Source of the DNA: Streptomyces vilmorinianum | Lineage (GTDB): Bacteria > Actinomycetota > Actinomycetes > Streptomycetales > Streptomycetaceae | Assembly: GCF_005517195.1 (NCBI RefSeq) | Contig: NZ_CP040244.1 | Location: 2,188,001-2,252,000 of the forward strand | Direction of reading: 5' to 3' | Length of the DNA stretch: 64,000 nucleotides | Shown here: piece by piece, positions 10,368-20,263 of the stretch | Numbering within the stretch: position 1 is the stretch's first letter | How the letters are laid out: every line of letters starts with the position of its first letter | Position numbers and translations under genes: made by a program | Notes under the pieces: model-generated | The model's database searches: none | Told to the model about the DNA's origin: nothing | Seen by the model: the letters and a program-made list of their open reading frames with translations, nothing else

Positions 10368-11449
10368 TTGGCCGCCGCCTTCTTGGCCGGGGCCTTCTTC
10401 GCCGCCGGGGCGGCCTTCGCCTTGTCCTCGGCGGCCTTGTCCTCTGCGGCCTTGTCCTCGGCGGCCTTGGGCTCGGCCGCCGGTGCCGGAGCCGGTTCGT
10501 CCGAAGGAGCCGTCACCGCCGCCTCCTCGTCGAGCCGGTCGACCCCGTAGCGCAGCGCCGAGGCGTAGGTGTCGTCCGGGTCGAGCCGCCGCAGCTCCTC
10601 CGCGATCAGCTCAGCCGTCTCGCGGCGCTTGAGCGCCACGGCACGGTCCGGCTGCCCCTGGATGGAGAGCGTCGCCAGCGAGCCGTCGGGCCGGTCGAGC
10701 ACGATCGGCCCGCAGGTGGACTCCATCCGTACGGACGTGAGCCCGGGCCCCGCCGACTTGGACCGGCGTACCGGCACCTTCAGCCGGTCGGCGAGCCACA
10801 TCGCGAGCAGTTCGACGCTCGGGTTGAACTCCTCGCCCTCCACCTCGGCCGAGGTGACCTCGCACACGACCTGGTCGAGCGCGGCGGCCAGCATCGAACG
10901 CCACGGGGTGATCCGGGTCCAGGACAGGTCCGTGTCGCCCGGGGTGTACGTGTCCGCGCGCCCCGTCAGCTCGTGGATCGGCTGCTCGGCGGCGTACGAG
11001 TCGGTCACCCGGCGCTGGGCGAGCGCGCCCAGCGGGTCGTTCGCCGGGTCGGCCGGTGCGTTGACCGGCCACCAGACGACGGTGGGCGCGTCCGGAAGGA
11101 GCAGCGGCAGGACCACCGACTGGGCGTGGTCGACGATGTCGCCGTACAGCCGGAGAACAACCGTTTCGCCCGTGCTGGCGTCGGCGCCGAGGCGGACCTC
11201 GGCGTCGAGCCGTGCCTTCGCGCGGTCACGCGGCGAGCGCGAGACCCGCTTGATGACCACCAGCGTCCGCGAAGGGTGCTCGCGGGACGCGTCGTTGGCC
11301 GCCTTGAGCGCGTCGTAGGCGTTCTCCTCGTCGGTGACGATGACGAGGGTCAGCACCATGCCGACGGCGGGCGTGCCGATGGCACGCCGTCCGAGCACCA
11401 GCGCCTTGTTGATCTTGCTGGACGTGGTGTCCGTCAGGTCGGTCTTCAT
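10364..11449 (-). CDS. opcA: OpcA, glucose-6-phosphate dehydrogenase assembly protein, with Ala/Lys-rich tail
   Basis: 361 aa. OpcA assembles or allosterically activates glucose-6-phosphate dehydrogenase. The conserved body starts MKTDLTDTTSSKINKAL and includes VVWWPVNAP and LSWTRITPWR. The C-terminal 55 residues are low complexity: three AAEDK repeats encoded by a 15-bp DNA repeat (10421-10465), then AAKKAPAKKAAAK, like a histone-H1 tail. The ATG at 11449 overlaps the zwf stop by four bases. The tail is not needed for family recognition and its role is unknown. Confidence 0.95.
   Translation of the reverse strand: MKTDLTDTTSSKINKALVLGRRAIGTPAVGMVLTLVIVTDEENAYDALKAANDASREHPSRTLVVIKRVSRSPRDRAKARLDAEVRLGADASTGETVVLRLYGDIVDHAQSVVLPLLLPDAPTVVWWPVNAPADPANDPLGALAQRRVTDSYAAEQPIHELTGRADTYTPGDTDLSWTRITPWRSMLAAALDQVVCEVTSAEVEGEEFNPSVELLAMWLADRLKVPVRRSKSAGPGLTSVRMESTCGPIVLDRPDGSLATLSIQGQPDRAVALKRRETAELIAEELRRLDPDDTYASALRYGVDRLDEEAAVTAPSDEPAPAPAAEPKAAEDKAAEDKAAEDKAKAAPAAKKAPAKKAAAK
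10421..10465. repeat. 15-bp tandem repeat x3 in the opcA tail
   Basis: CTTGTCCTCGGCGGC at 10421, 10436 (one change) and 10451. On the minus strand it encodes AAEDK repeats, so copy number could change without a frameshift. Confidence 0.8.
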
Positions 11450-12978
11450 GGCCGGCGCCAGCTCCGTCCGTCTCGTGCGAGCATGTCGTCCGCCTCGACC
11501 GGACCCCAGGTCCCGGACTGGTACTGCGCGGGCTTGCCGTGCTTGTCCCAGAACTGCTCGATCGGATCGAGGATCTTCCAGGACAGCTCGACCTCCTCGA
11601 CCCGCGGGAAGAGGTTCGAGTCGCCGAGCAGCACATCGAGGATGAGCCGCTCGTACGCCTCGGGGCTGGACTCCGTGAAGGACTCGCCGTACGCGAAGTC
11701 CATCGACACGTCCCGGACCTCCATCGAGGTGCCCGGCACCTTGGAGCCGAACCGCATCGTCACGCCCTCGTCCGGCTGCACCCGGATGACCAGGGCGTTC
11801 TGGCCCAGCTCCTCCGTCGCCGTCTGGTCGAAGGGGGAGTGAGGGGCGCGCTGGAAGACGACCGCGATCTCGGTGACACGGCGGCCGAGCCGCTTGCCCG
11901 TACGGAGATAGAAGGGGACGCCCGCCCAGCGGCGGTTGTCGATCTCCAGCTTGATGGCCGCGTAGGTGTCGGTCTTCGACTTGGGGTCGATCCCGTCCTC
12001 CTGCAGATAGCCGACGGCCTTCGCGCCGCCCTGCCATCCGGCCGCGTACTGGCCGCGCACGGTCGAGGCGCCCAGGTCCTTCGGCAGCTTCACCGCGCCG
12101 AGCACCTTGGTCTTCTCGGCCGCGAGCGCGTCCGCGTCGAAGGAGGCGGGCTCCTCCATCGCGGTCAGCGCGAGCAGCTGGAGGAGGTGGTTCTGGATGA
12201 CGTCACGGGCGGCGCCGATGCCGTCGTAGTAGCCGGCGCGGCCGCCGATGCCGATGTCCTCGGCCATGGTGATCTGCACGTGGTCGACGTACGACCGGTT
12301 CCAGATCGGCTCGAAGAGCGTGTTGGCGAAGCGGAGCGCCAGGATGTTCTGGACGGTCTCCTTGCCCAGGTAGTGGTCGATGCGGAAGACCGCATCGGGC
12401 GGGAAGACCTCGTGGACGACCTCGTTGAGCTCCTTGGCGGAGGCCAGGTCGTGGCCGAAGGGCTTCTCGATGACCGCGCGGCGCCAGGAGCCGTTCTTCT
12501 GCTCGGCCAGACCGTGCTTCTTCAGCTGCTGGACGACCAGAGGGAAGAACTTCGGCGGCACGGAGAGGTAGAAGGCGAAGTTGCCGCCCGTGCCCTGGGC
12601 CTTGTCCAGCTCCTCGATGGTGGTCTTCAGCTGGTCGAAGGCGTCGTCGTCGTCGAAGTCGCCCTGGACGAAGCGCATCCCCTGGATCAGCTGCTGCCAC
12701 ACCTCCTCGCGGAACGGGGTGCGGGCGTGCTGCTTGACCGCCTCGTAGACCTCCTGCGCGAAGTCCTCGTCCTGCCACTCGCGACGGGCGAAGCCGATGA
12801 GCGAGAAGCCCGGCGGCAGCAGGCCGCGGTTGGCCAGGTCATAGACAGCGGGCATCAGCTTCTTACGGGACAAATCGCCCGTGACACCGAAGATCACCAG
12901 ACCCGACGGCCCCGCGATACGCGGGAGCCGTCGGTCTGCGGCGTCACGGAGCGGGTTGGCTCCGTGGACTGCGCTCAA
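11446..12978 (-). CDS. zwf: Glucose-6-phosphate 1-dehydrogenase
   Basis: 510 aa. It oxidises glucose-6-phosphate to the lactone and produces NADPH. The N-terminal nucleotide site is VIFGVTGDLSRKKLMP and the active-site motif is RIDHYLGKE, with EKPFGHDL before it. The start appears to be TTG at 12978; GGAGG at 12989-12993, inside the end of tal, is its probable ribosome-binding site. It lies 5 nt after tal and overlaps opcA, so tal-zwf-opcA-devB are translated in close succession. Confidence 0.96.
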   Translation of the reverse strand: MSAVHGANPLRDAADRRLPRIAGPSGLVIFGVTGDLSRKKLMPAVYDLANRGLLPPGFSLIGFARREWQDEDFAQEVYEAVKQHARTPFREEVWQQLIQGMRFVQGDFDDDDAFDQLKTTIEELDKAQGTGGNFAFYLSVPPKFFPLVVQQLKKHGLAEQKNGSWRRAVIEKPFGHDLASAKELNEVVHEVFPPDAVFRIDHYLGKETVQNILALRFANTLFEPIWNRSYVDHVQITMAEDIGIGGRAGYYDGIGAARDVIQNHLLQLLALTAMEEPASFDADALAAEKTKVLGAVKLPKDLGASTVRGQYAAGWQGGAKAVGYLQEDGIDPKSKTDTYAAIKLEIDNRRWAGVPFYLRTGKRLGRRVTEIAVVFQRAPHSPFDQTATEELGQNALVIRVQPDEGVTMRFGSKVPGTSMEVRDVSMDFAYGESFTESSPEAYERLILDVLLGDSNLFPRVEEVELSWKILDPIEQFWDKHGKPAQYQSGTWGPVEADDMLARDGRSWRRP

Positions 12979-12983
12979 GGTGC

Positions 12984-14102
12984 TTACGCCTCCGAAGGTG
13001 CGAGGCGCTCAAGCTCCGCCTCGGTGGACTTGAGCAGGTCGTTCCAGGACGCCTCGAACTTCTCGACGCCCTCGTCCTCGAGCAGCTGCACCACGTCGTC
13101 GTACGAGATGCCGAGCTTCGCGACGGCGGCCAGTTCGGCGCGGGACTGCTCGTAGGTGCCGCGCACGGTGTCGCCGGTGACCTCGCCGTGGTCGGCGGTG
13201 GCCTCCATCGTCGCTTCCGGCATGGTGTTGACCGTGCCGGGCGCGACCAGGTCGACGACGTACAGGGTGTCCTTGTACGCCGGGTCCTTCACGCCGGTCG
13301 AGGCCCACAGCGGGCGCTGCTTGTTGCCCTGCGCCTTGTCCAGCGCGGCCCAGCGCTCGGAGGAGAAGACCTCTTCGTACGCCTCGTACGCGAGACGGGC
13401 GTTGGCGAGAGCGGCCTTGCCCTTGAGGGCCTTGGCCTCTTCCGTGCCGACGGCGTCCAGGCGCTTGTCGATCTCCGAGTCCACACGGGAGACGAAGAAC
13501 GAGGCCACGGAGTGGATCAGGGAGATGTCCAGGCCACGCTCGCGCGCCTTCTCCAGACCGGCCAGGTAGGCGTCCATGACCGCGCGGTAGCGCTCCAGCG
13601 AGAAGATCAGCGTCACGTTGACGCTGATGCCGAGGCCGATGACCTCGGTGATCGCCGGCAGACCCGCCTTGGTGGCCGGGATCTTGATGAGCGTGTTGGG
13701 ACGGTCGACCAGCCAGGCCAGCTGCTTGGCCTCGGCGATGGTGGCCGCCGTGTTGTGGGCCAGGCGGGGGTCGACCTCGATGGAGACCCGGCCGTCCTGG
13801 CCGTCGGTCGCGTCGAAGACCGGGCGCAGGATGTCGGCGGCGTCCCTCACGTCAGCCGTCGTGATCATGCGGATGGCCTCGTCCACGGTCACCTTGCGGG
13901 CGGCGAGGTCGGCGAGCTGCTGGTCGTAGCCGTGGCCCTCCGAGATCGCCTTCTGGAAGATGGACGGGTTGGTGGTGACACCCACCACGTGCTGCTGGTC
14001 GATCAGCTCGGCCAGGTTTCCGGACGTGATCCGCTGACGCGAAAGGTCGTCCAGCCAGATCGCGACGCCTTCGTCGGAGAGGCGCTTGAGAGCGTCTGTC
14101 AT
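12984..14102 (-). CDS. tal: Transaldolase
   Basis: 372 aa, the actinobacterial long form. It moves a dihydroxyacetone unit between sedoheptulose-7-phosphate and glyceraldehyde-3-phosphate. [12 protein letters not shown] and [10 protein letters not shown], which carries the Schiff-base lysine, are visible. ATG at 14102 with GGAGAAC upstream. It lies 32 nt downstream of tkt and 5 nt upstream of zwf. Confidence 0.96.
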   Translation of the reverse strand: MTDALKRLSDEGVAIWLDDLSRQRITSGNLAELIDQQHVVGVTTNPSIFQKAISEGHGYDQQLADLAARKVTVDEAIRMITTADVRDAADILRPVFDATDGQDGRVSIEVDPRLAHNTAATIAEAKQLAWLVDRPNTLIKIPATKAGLPAITEVIGLGISVNVTLIFSLERYRAVMDAYLAGLEKARERGLDISLIHSVASFFVSRVDSEIDKRLDAVGTEEAKALKGKAALANARLAYEAYEEVFSSERWAALDKAQGNKQRPLWASTGVKDPAYKDTLYVVDLVAPGTVNTMPEATMEATADHGEVTGDTVRGTYEQSRAELAAVAKLGISYDDVVQLLEDEGVEKFEASWNDLLKSTEAELERLAPSEA

Positions 14103-14134
14103 GAGAGGTTCTCCAAAACTCGTGTCTAAGGGCG

Positions 14135-16222
14135 TCAGCGCGCGGCGGCGGCGAGAGATTCCCGCGCGGCGGCGGCGATGGCCTCCGGCGTGAAGCCGAA
14201 CTCGCGGAACAGGACCTTCGCGTCGGCCGAGGCACCGAAGTGCTCCAGCGAGACGATGCGGCCGGCGTCGCCGACGTACCGGTGCCAGGTGAGACCGATA
14301 CCGGCCTCGACGGCGACACGCGCCTTCACCGACGGCGGCAGGACGGAGTCCTTGTACGCCTGGTCCTGCTCCTCGAACCACTCGACGGACGGCATCGAGA
14401 CCACGCGGGTCGGGATGCCGGCGGCCTGGAGCTGCTCGCGGGCCTCGACGGCCAGGTGCACCTCGGAGCCCGTGCCGATCAGCACGACCTGCGCGTCGCC
14501 ACCGTCGGCGTCGAACAGGACGTAACCGCCCTTGGCGGTGTCCTCGTTGGGCGCGTACGTCGGCACACCCTGGCGGGTCAGGGCCAGACCGTGCGGGGTG
14601 CCCTTGCCGAAGACCTTGGTGTGGCGCTTGACGATCTCGCGCCAGGCGATGGCGGTCTCGTTGGCGTCCGCCGGGCGGACGATGGTCAGACCGGGGATCG
14701 CGCGCAGCGAGGCCAGGTGCTCCACCGGCTGGTGGGTCGGACCGTCCTCGCCCAGACCGATCGAGTCGTGGGTCCAGACGTACGTCACCGGCAGGTGCAT
14801 CAGGGCCGACAGACGGACCGCGTTGCGCATGTAGTCGGAGAACACCAGGAAGGTGCCGCCGTAGATGCGGGTGTTGCCGTGCAGCGCGATGCCGTTCATC
14901 TCCGCGGCCATCGAGTGCTCGCGGATGCCGAAGTGGATCGTGCGGCCGTACTTGTCGGCCTCCGGCAGCGGGTTGCCCTCGGGCAGGAACGACGAGGTCT
15001 TGTCGATCGTCGTGTTGTTGGAGCCGGCCAGGTCGGCCGAGCCGCCCCACAGCTCGGGGATGACCGCACCGAGCTCCTGGAGGACCTTGCCGGACGCGGC
15101 GCGCGTGGCGACACCCTTGCCCGCCTCGAAGACCGGGATCTTCGACTCCCAGCCCTCGGGCAGCTCGTTCGCCTGGATACGGTCGAACTCCGCCGCCCGC
15201 TCCGGGTTGGCCGTACGCCACTCGGCGAGCGACTTCTCCCACGCGGCGCGGGCCTCACGGCCACGGTCGCCCAGCGAGCGGGTGTGACCGATGACCTCGT
15301 CGGTGACCTCGAAGGTCTGCTCCGGGTCGAAGCCGAGCACGCGCTTGGTGGCCGCGATCTCCTCGTCGCCGAGCGCCGAGCCGTGCGAGGCCTCGGTGTT
15401 CTGCGCGTTCGGGGCGGGCCAGGCGATGATCGAGCGCATCGCGATGAACGACGGACGCCCGGTCTCGGCCTCGGCGGCCTTGATCGCCGCGAACAGGGCC
15501 GCCGGGTCCAGGTCGCCGTTCGCCTTCGGCTCGACGCGCTGGACGTGCCAGCCGTAGGCCTCGTACCGCTTCATCGTGTCCTCGGACACGGCGGTCTCGG
15601 TGTCGCCCTCGATCGAGATGTGGTTGTCGTCCCACAGCATGATCAGGTTGCCGAGCTTCTGGTGGCCGGCCAGCGAGGACGCCTCCGCGGAGATGCCCTC
15701 CTGGAGGCAGCCGTCACCGGCGATCACGTAGATGTTGTGGTCGAACGGGGAGGTGCCGGGGGCCGCCTCCGGGTCGAACAGACCGCGCTCGTAGCGGGCG
15801 GCCATCGCCATGCCCACGGCGTTGGCGACACCCTGGCCCAGCGGGCCGGTCGTCGTCTCGACACCCGCGGTGTGTCCGTACTCCGGGTGGCCCGGGGTCT
15901 TCGAACCCCAGGTGCGGAACGCCTTCAGATCGTCCAGTTCCAGCCCGAAGCCACCCAGGTACAGCTGGGTGTAGAGCGTCAGGGACGAGTGGCCGGCGGA
16001 CAGCACGAAACGGTCGCGCCCGACCCACTCCGGGTCGGCCGGGTCGTGGCGCATCACCTTCTGGAAGAGCGTGTACGCGGCGGGCGCCAGGCTCATGGCC
16101 GTACCAGGATGGCCGTTGCCGACCTTCTGTACGGCGTCCGCGGCCAGGATGCGGGCGGTGTCCACGGCCCGCTGGTCCAATTCGGTCCACTCGAGGTCTG
16201 TGGTGGTCGGCTTAGTGCTCAC
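14135..16222 (-). CDS. tkt: Transketolase
   Basis: 695 aa. A thiamine diphosphate enzyme of the non-oxidative pentose phosphate pathway. The ThDP motif starts [10 protein letters not shown] and ends at [22 protein letters not shown] residues ([19 protein letters not shown]) and the pyrimidine-domain [19 protein letters not shown] are also present. GTG start at 16222 ([12 protein letters not shown]). It is the promoter-proximal gene of the minus-strand block; TAGGCT on the minus strand near 16290-16295 is a possible -10. Confidence 0.97.
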   Translation of the reverse strand: MSTKPTTTDLEWTELDQRAVDTARILAADAVQKVGNGHPGTAMSLAPAAYTLFQKVMRHDPADPEWVGRDRFVLSAGHSSLTLYTQLYLGGFGLELDDLKAFRTWGSKTPGHPEYGHTAGVETTTGPLGQGVANAVGMAMAARYERGLFDPEAAPGTSPFDHNIYVIAGDGCLQEGISAEASSLAGHQKLGNLIMLWDDNHISIEGDTETAVSEDTMKRYEAYGWHVQRVEPKANGDLDPAALFAAIKAAEAETGRPSFIAMRSIIAWPAPNAQNTEASHGSALGDEEIAATKRVLGFDPEQTFEVTDEVIGHTRSLGDRGREARAAWEKSLAEWRTANPERAAEFDRIQANELPEGWESKIPVFEAGKGVATRAASGKVLQELGAVIPELWGGSADLAGSNNTTIDKTSSFLPEGNPLPEADKYGRTIHFGIREHSMAAEMNGIALHGNTRIYGGTFLVFSDYMRNAVRLSALMHLPVTYVWTHDSIGLGEDGPTHQPVEHLASLRAIPGLTIVRPADANETAIAWREIVKRHTKVFGKGTPHGLALTRQGVPTYAPNEDTAKGGYVLFDADGGDAQVVLIGTGSEVHLAVEAREQLQAAGIPTRVVSMPSVEWFEEQDQAYKDSVLPPSVKARVAVEAGIGLTWHRYVGDAGRIVSLEHFGASADAKVLFREFGFTPEAIAAAARESLAAAAR

Positions 16223-16548
16223 CCTGAGTCAGGGCTCCTCTCCACATGTCTGAAGCCGGTGACTGAGGGTGTACCGGCGCTGTCGAGCCTACCCCCGCAG
16301 AACGCCCCTCTTTTCGCGTACATGCCCCTCAAATGAGCGGACAGAGCAAGAGTGCCGGTGGCTGTGTCGGTTCGCCTCCCGAGCCGCTGTCCACACCTTG
16401 GGACGACCCCCCACAAGACCCCCCTCAACACGACCCCACCCCCGCGAAGATCGGCGTATGGGCAACGTCTAGAGTGGCGTGGTACGCGCAAGTCTTTACC
16501 CCGTCTTCACCGGGGAGCTTGCTGGGAATTTCTCTGTCAGGGGTGTGC
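16223..16548. promoter_or_regulatory. tkt/ctaB divergent intergenic region (326 bp)
   Basis: No gene is supported here; an open frame in the ctaB phase exists but its composition is not protein-like and it contains the promoter. For ctaB, TAGAGT at 16470-16475 is a good -10, without a convincing -35. A small hairpin CCCCG/CGGGG lies near 16500-16516 in the ctaB leader. Confidence 0.5.
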
Positions 16549-17496
16549 GTGACGGCCGTCGAGTCCCGACCCGCAGGGGTCGTCTTGACTCCCAGCCCGG
16601 CGGGCCATCGGCCGTTCGGGGCCCGCGTCAAGGCGTTCGTGGCACTGACCAAGCCGCGAATCATCGAACTGCTGCTGATCACCACCGTTCCGGTGATGTT
16701 CCTCGCCGAGCAGGGTGTGCCGAACCTGTGGCTGGTGCTCGCCACCTGCTTCGGCGGCTACCTCTCCGCCGGTGGCGCCAACGCGCTGAACATGTACATC
16801 GACCGTGACATCGACGCGCTGATGGACCGCACCTCCCAGCGTCCGCTCGTGACCGGCATGGTCTCGCCGCGCGAGGGGCTGATCTTCGGCCTCACCCTCG
16901 CGGTCGTCTCCACCGTCTGGTTCGGCCTCCTGGTCAACTGGCTCTCCGCCTGGCTCTCCCTCGGCGCGCTCCTCTTCTACGTCGTGGTCTACACGATGAT
17001 CCTGAAGCGGCGGACAGCGCAGAACATCGTCTGGGGCGGCATCGCCGGCTGCCTGCCGGTCCTCATCGGCTGGTCGGCCGTCACGAACTCGATGTCCTGG
17101 GCCGCGGTCGTCCTCTTCGCCGTCATCTTCTTCTGGACGCCGCCGCACTACTGGCCGCTGTCGATGAAGGTGAAGGAGGACTACGCGCGCGCGGGCGTGC
17201 CGATGCTCCCGGTCCTCGCCTCCAACAAGGTCGTCGCCAAGCAGATCGTCCTCTACAGCTGGGTCATGGTCGGCGTCTCGCTGCTCCTCACCCCGCTGGG
17301 TTACACCGGCTGGTTCTACACCGCCGTGGCGCTCCTGACGGGCGGCTGGTGGCTCTGGGAGGCGCACGCGCTGCTCAATCGCGCGAAGAGCGGCGCGACC
17401 GGCGCGAAGCTCAAGGAGATGCGCCTCTTCCACTGGTCGATCACCTACGTCTCGCTGCTCTTCGTGGCGGTCGCGGTCGACCCCTTCCTGAGGTAG
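16549..17496 (+). CDS. ctaB: Protohaem IX farnesyltransferase (haem O synthase)
   Basis: 315 aa. An integral membrane prenyltransferase that adds a farnesyl group to haem B for cytochrome oxidase. The two Asp-rich prenyl-diphosphate sites are seen: [20 protein letters not shown] and the later [13 protein letters not shown] loop; about nine hydrophobic segments surround them. GTG 16549 is chosen because AGGGG (16539-16543) precedes it; GTG 16543 is an alternative. Haem A synthase (ctaA) lies 2.7 kb away on the opposite strand, so both steps of haem A synthesis are in this region. Confidence 0.95.
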   Translation: MTAVESRPAGVVLTPSPAGHRPFGARVKAFVALTKPRIIELLLITTVPVMFLAEQGVPNLWLVLATCFGGYLSAGGANALNMYIDRDIDALMDRTSQRPLVTGMVSPREGLIFGLTLAVVSTVWFGLLVNWLSAWLSLGALLFYVVVYTMILKRRTAQNIVWGGIAGCLPVLIGWSAVTNSMSWAAVVLFAVIFFWTPPHYWPLSMKVKEDYARAGVPMLPVLASNKVVAKQIVLYSWVMVGVSLLLTPLGYTGWFYTAVALLTGGWWLWEAHALLNRAKSGATGAKLKEMRLFHWSITYVSLLFVAVAVDPFLR

Positions 17497-17524
17497 TCCG
17501 GAAGAAACCCTCAGGTCCTGATCA

Positions 17525-17564
17525 ACGGCCGGAGCGCGTGGGACAGCCCACACGCCCCGGCCGT
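17525..17564 (+). terminator. Terminator hairpin after ctaB
   Basis: ACGGCCGG (17525-17532) pairs with CCGGCCGT (17557-17564), and GTGGG with CCCAC inside, loop ACAG. It lies 28 nt after the ctaB stop. Confidence 0.6.
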
Positions 17565-17575
17565 CGCCAGTGGAT

Positions 17576-17592
17576 CTACCGATCGGTAGCAT
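17576..17592 (+). promoter_or_regulatory. Leaderless promoter with 14-bp palindromic operator
   Basis: CTACCGATCGGTAG (17576-17589) is a perfect palindrome overlapping the -10 box TAGCAT (17587-17592). The ATG follows 7 nt later, so the transcript probably begins at the start codon and a dimeric repressor could sit on the palindrome. Confidence 0.5.
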
Positions 17593-17599
17593 CAATCCC

Positions 17600-17935
17600 A
17601 TGGCAGACACCAAGCAGGCGGACACCAAGCACGCGGAGCGCAAGGCGGCGAAGCTCGCCAAGCAGATCCAGGCGTTCTCCAAGGAGCACGGCGGCGCCGA
17701 GGGGCAGCTCGCCTACATCGGCCAGATGGGCACCCGGATCGTCCTCGTCGGTGAGGACGGCGGCTGGGGCGACCTCGTGGCCCCCTCGTACCCCATCGCC
17801 CAGCAGGCCGCCGAGAAGGCCGGGCTGACCCTTCACGACGAGTTCGACGGCGAGTTCGCCGCCAAGGTCGTCACCGGCCCGTACGAGTGGGCCCGGATGG
17901 CCGGTATCCAGCTCGGCGGACCGTCCAACGCCTGA
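17600..17935 (+). CDS. Small conserved hypothetical protein
   Basis: 111 aa. The first 30 residues are a basic, probably helical segment (ADTKQADTKHAERKAAKLAKQ), followed by a compact domain (GTRIVLVGEDGGWGDLVAPSY). No signal peptide or membrane segment. I do not recognise a family function; the gene keeps this place beside ctaB in related Streptomyces. The ATG at 17600 has no Shine-Dalgarno and is 7 nt from a -10 box. Confidence 0.8.
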   Translation: MADTKQADTKHAERKAAKLAKQIQAFSKEHGGAEGQLAYIGQMGTRIVLVGEDGGWGDLVAPSYPIAQQAAEKAGLTLHDEFDGEFAAKVVTGPYEWARMAGIQLGGPSNA

Positions 17936-17937
17936 GG

Positions 17938-17961
17938 CGCCCGAGGCAACAACCTCGGGCG
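17938..17961 (+). terminator. Hairpin after the small hypothetical gene
   Basis: CGCCCGAGG (17938-17946), loop CAACAA, CCTCGGGCG (17953-17961), 2 nt after the stop codon. Confidence 0.6.
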
Positions 17962-18012
17962 GGGGTCACCCGTTAGGACGTGTGCAAGCACGTCCACGCA
18001 GGGAGCCCCCGC

Positions 18013-19104
18013 ATGATCGAGACCCCGAGTCTGGTGGACCAGTACTGCCACGGGGTGCTCCGAACGGAGCTCGGCCTCGGCACCTTCGAGGCGCACCTCG
18101 GCAGGCCCGCTGGAGCAGGGGCCGCGCCGGCCGCGCCCGGCACCACCTTCTTCGACACCCAGACCGGCTTCGCGGTACGCCGCTGGTGCCCGCCGCTGCT
18201 CGGTCTCGAGCCGCACTGCCCGCCGGCCCGCTATCTCGCCCGCCGCCGGGAGCTGGGTGTTCTGGAGTCCGGGCGCAGGCTGCTGCGCGCCTCCGGCATC
18301 TCCGCCTACCTGGTCGACACGGGAGTCGCGGGTGACCTGACGGGCCCCGCCGAGATCGCCGCCACCGGCGCCGCCGACGCCCACGAGATCATCCGACTGG
18401 AGCTCCTCGCCGAACAGGTCGCCGACACCTCGGGGACCGTCGAGGCGCTCCTGGCCAACCTCGCCGAGGCCGTCCACGGTGCCGCCGCGACCGCCGTGGC
18501 CTTCACCTCGGTGGCAGGGGTACGCCGGGGTCTCGCGCAGGCGCCCGAACCGCCGGGCCCCGGCGAGGTGCGCGGGGCGGCGGGACGCTGGCTGGCCGGG
18601 CGCGCGGCCGGAGGCCGGCTCACCGACCCCGTCCTGCTGCGCCATCTGCTGTGGATCGCCGTCGCCTCCGGGCGGCCGCTGCAGCTGCACGTGGGGACGG
18701 AGGACCCGGCCGGGCTCGCCGACTTCGCCGCGTCCACCAGCGGGCTGGGCACCGACCTCGTACTCCTGCACGGATACCCGTACCACCGGCAGGCGGCGCA
18801 GCTGACCGGTCTCTTCCCGCATGTGTACGCGGACCTCGGCTCCGTCCTCGCCCGGACCGGCGCCCGCGCCGCGGCCGTCCTCGCCGAGCTTCTGGAGCTG
18901 GCCCCCTTCGGCAAGCTGCTCTTCTCCAGCGGGGCCCACGCGCTGCCGGAGCTGCACGTCGTCGCCGCGAGCGTCTTCCGCGGGGCGCTGAGCCGCGTCC
19001 TCGGCGAATGGGTCGGCGACGGGGCCTGGTCCCTGAAGGACGCGCAGCGCGTCGCCACGATGATCGCGTCGGGCAACGCGCGCCGGATCTACGGCCTGGC
19101 CTGA
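18013..19104 (+). CDS. Amidohydrolase-2 family protein lacking metal ligands
   Basis: 363 aa, with the (beta/alpha)8 layout of the amidohydrolase family related to FluG. Instead of HxH the first motif reads VDQYCHG, so residue 11 is Tyr and only His13 remains. His226 (LQLHVG) and His253 (LLHGYP) are present, but the usual GSD segment reads FSSGAH, with Gly307 where the catalytic Asp should be. It may therefore be non-catalytic or use altered chemistry. The ATG at 18013 is chosen for GGGAG at 18001-18005. Confidence 0.8.
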   Translation: MIETPSLVDQYCHGVLRTELGLGTFEAHLGRPAGAGAAPAAPGTTFFDTQTGFAVRRWCPPLLGLEPHCPPARYLARRRELGVLESGRRLLRASGISAYLVDTGVAGDLTGPAEIAATGAADAHEIIRLELLAEQVADTSGTVEALLANLAEAVHGAAATAVAFTSVAGVRRGLAQAPEPPGPGEVRGAAGRWLAGRAAGGRLTDPVLLRHLLWIAVASGRPLQLHVGTEDPAGLADFAASTSGLGTDLVLLHGYPYHRQAAQLTGLFPHVYADLGSVLARTGARAAAVLAELLELAPFGKLLFSSGAHALPELHVVAASVFRGALSRVLGEWVGDGAWSLKDAQRVATMIASGNARRIYGLA

Positions 19105-19219
19105 CGCGGTCCCGCCCGGCACGGCGTGCGCCCGGCCGCCGGGGTGGGCTGCTCGGGCTCGCTGCTCAGCCCGCCGAGACCGAGGGATGCGGACGGCGCC
19201 CCGGACCGCCGCCGCGCGG

Positions 19220-20179
19220 TTACGCCGTGGTCAGCGCGGAGTCGGACTGCGCCGGGATCTCCGGGGCGGCCACCGGGCGCTCGCGCAGGCTCAGGGCGAG
19301 GCGCAGCACGGCGATCCACATCAGGGAGGAGCCCAGCATGTGCGCGCCGACCAGGAGCTCCGGGACGCCGGTGAAGTACTGGAGGTAGCCGATCCCGCCC
19401 TGCGCGAGCAGCACGATCAGCAGATCGCGGGCGCGCGCCCGGGTGTCGTCGGGGGCGTCGACCACGCGCAGCACCAGCCACATCGCGAGCGCGAGCGCGC
19501 AGACCACCCAGGCGGAGATCGCGTGCAGGTGCGCCGCGTTCGTCCAGTCCCACGGCATGCGCGGGACGTCGCTGCTGTCACCGGCGTGCTTGCCCGAGCC
19601 GGTGACGCCGGTGCCGAGGACGATCACGAGGGCGGACGCCGCGATGATCGCCCAGGAGAGCTTGCGCACCGGGCCCGGCACCCGCCGGCGGGGCGTCGTG
19701 TCGCCCTCGCCGGTCCGCTGCCAGGCGATCACGGCGACGGTCAGGAGCGTGTTGGCGGCGATGAAGTGGCCGGCGACGGTCCACGGGTTGAGGCCCATCC
19801 ACACGGTGATGCCGCCCAGGACCGCGTTGCTCGCGACGATCCAGAACTGCGCCCAGCCGAGCCGGGTCAGGCCGCGCCGCCACGGCTTGGTGGAGCGGGC
19901 CGCGATGATGGCCCAGCCCACGGCGGCCGACAGAACGTACGTCAGCATCCGGTTGCCGAACTCGATCACGCCGCGATAGCCCTGCTCGGGCGTCACGATG
20001 AGGCTGTCGTCCGTGCACTTGGGCCAGGTGTCGCAGCCGAGACCGGAGCCGGTCAGCCGGACCGCGCCTCCCGTGACGATGATGAGGACGCTCATCACGA
20101 CGGCGGAGAGCGCGGCGCGCCGGAGCGTCCGGGGGGACGGGGTCCAGCGCTGGGCGATGTAGGCGAGGGGGGTCAGCAC
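19220..20179 (-). CDS. ctaA: Haem A synthase (COX15/CtaA family)
   Basis: 319 aa, with eight hydrophobic helices in two four-helix halves. It oxidises the C8 methyl of haem O, made by CtaB, to a formyl group. Helix-borne histidines (VAGHFIAAN, NAAHLHAIS, VGAHMLG), the conserved Glu in IEFGNRM, and the GCDTWPKC loop Cys pair are visible. The GTG at 20179 is chosen: TACGAT lies 7 nt before it, the leaderless pattern. An ATG at 20209 is in frame but would put the promoter inside the gene. Confidence 0.9.
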   Translation of the reverse strand: MLTPLAYIAQRWTPSPRTLRRAALSAVVMSVLIIVTGGAVRLTGSGLGCDTWPKCTDDSLIVTPEQGYRGVIEFGNRMLTYVLSAAVGWAIIAARSTKPWRRGLTRLGWAQFWIVASNAVLGGITVWMGLNPWTVAGHFIAANTLLTVAVIAWQRTGEGDTTPRRRVPGPVRKLSWAIIAASALVIVLGTGVTGSGKHAGDSSDVPRMPWDWTNAAHLHAISAWVVCALALAMWLVLRVVDAPDDTRARARDLLIVLLAQGGIGYLQYFTGVPELLVGAHMLGSSLMWIAVLRLALSLRERPVAAPEIPAQSDSALTTA

Positions 20180-20225
20180 GGGCCCTATCGTAGGACGGGG
20201 CTTGTGCACGCTTTCACGAGGGGGT

Positions 20226-20252
20226 CGTTCCGGGCGAAGTCACCCCGGAACG
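20226..20252 (-). terminator. Terminator of the ABC exporter operon
   Basis: CGTTCCGGG (20226-20234) pairs with CCCGGAACG (20244-20252), 11 nt beyond the permease stop codon. Confidence 0.6.
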
Positions 20253-20263
20253 TCACCCCGTCG

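Noticed and set aside
12984..15242. Long minus-strand frame extending tal upstream into tkt
   Set aside because: The extension is Arg/Gly-rich shadow of tkt; transaldolase homology begins at the ATG 14102, which has a ribosome-binding site.
20180..20209. CtaA start at ATG 20209
   Set aside because: It would place the -10 box TACGAT inside the gene; GTG 20179 gives a normal leaderless arrangement.
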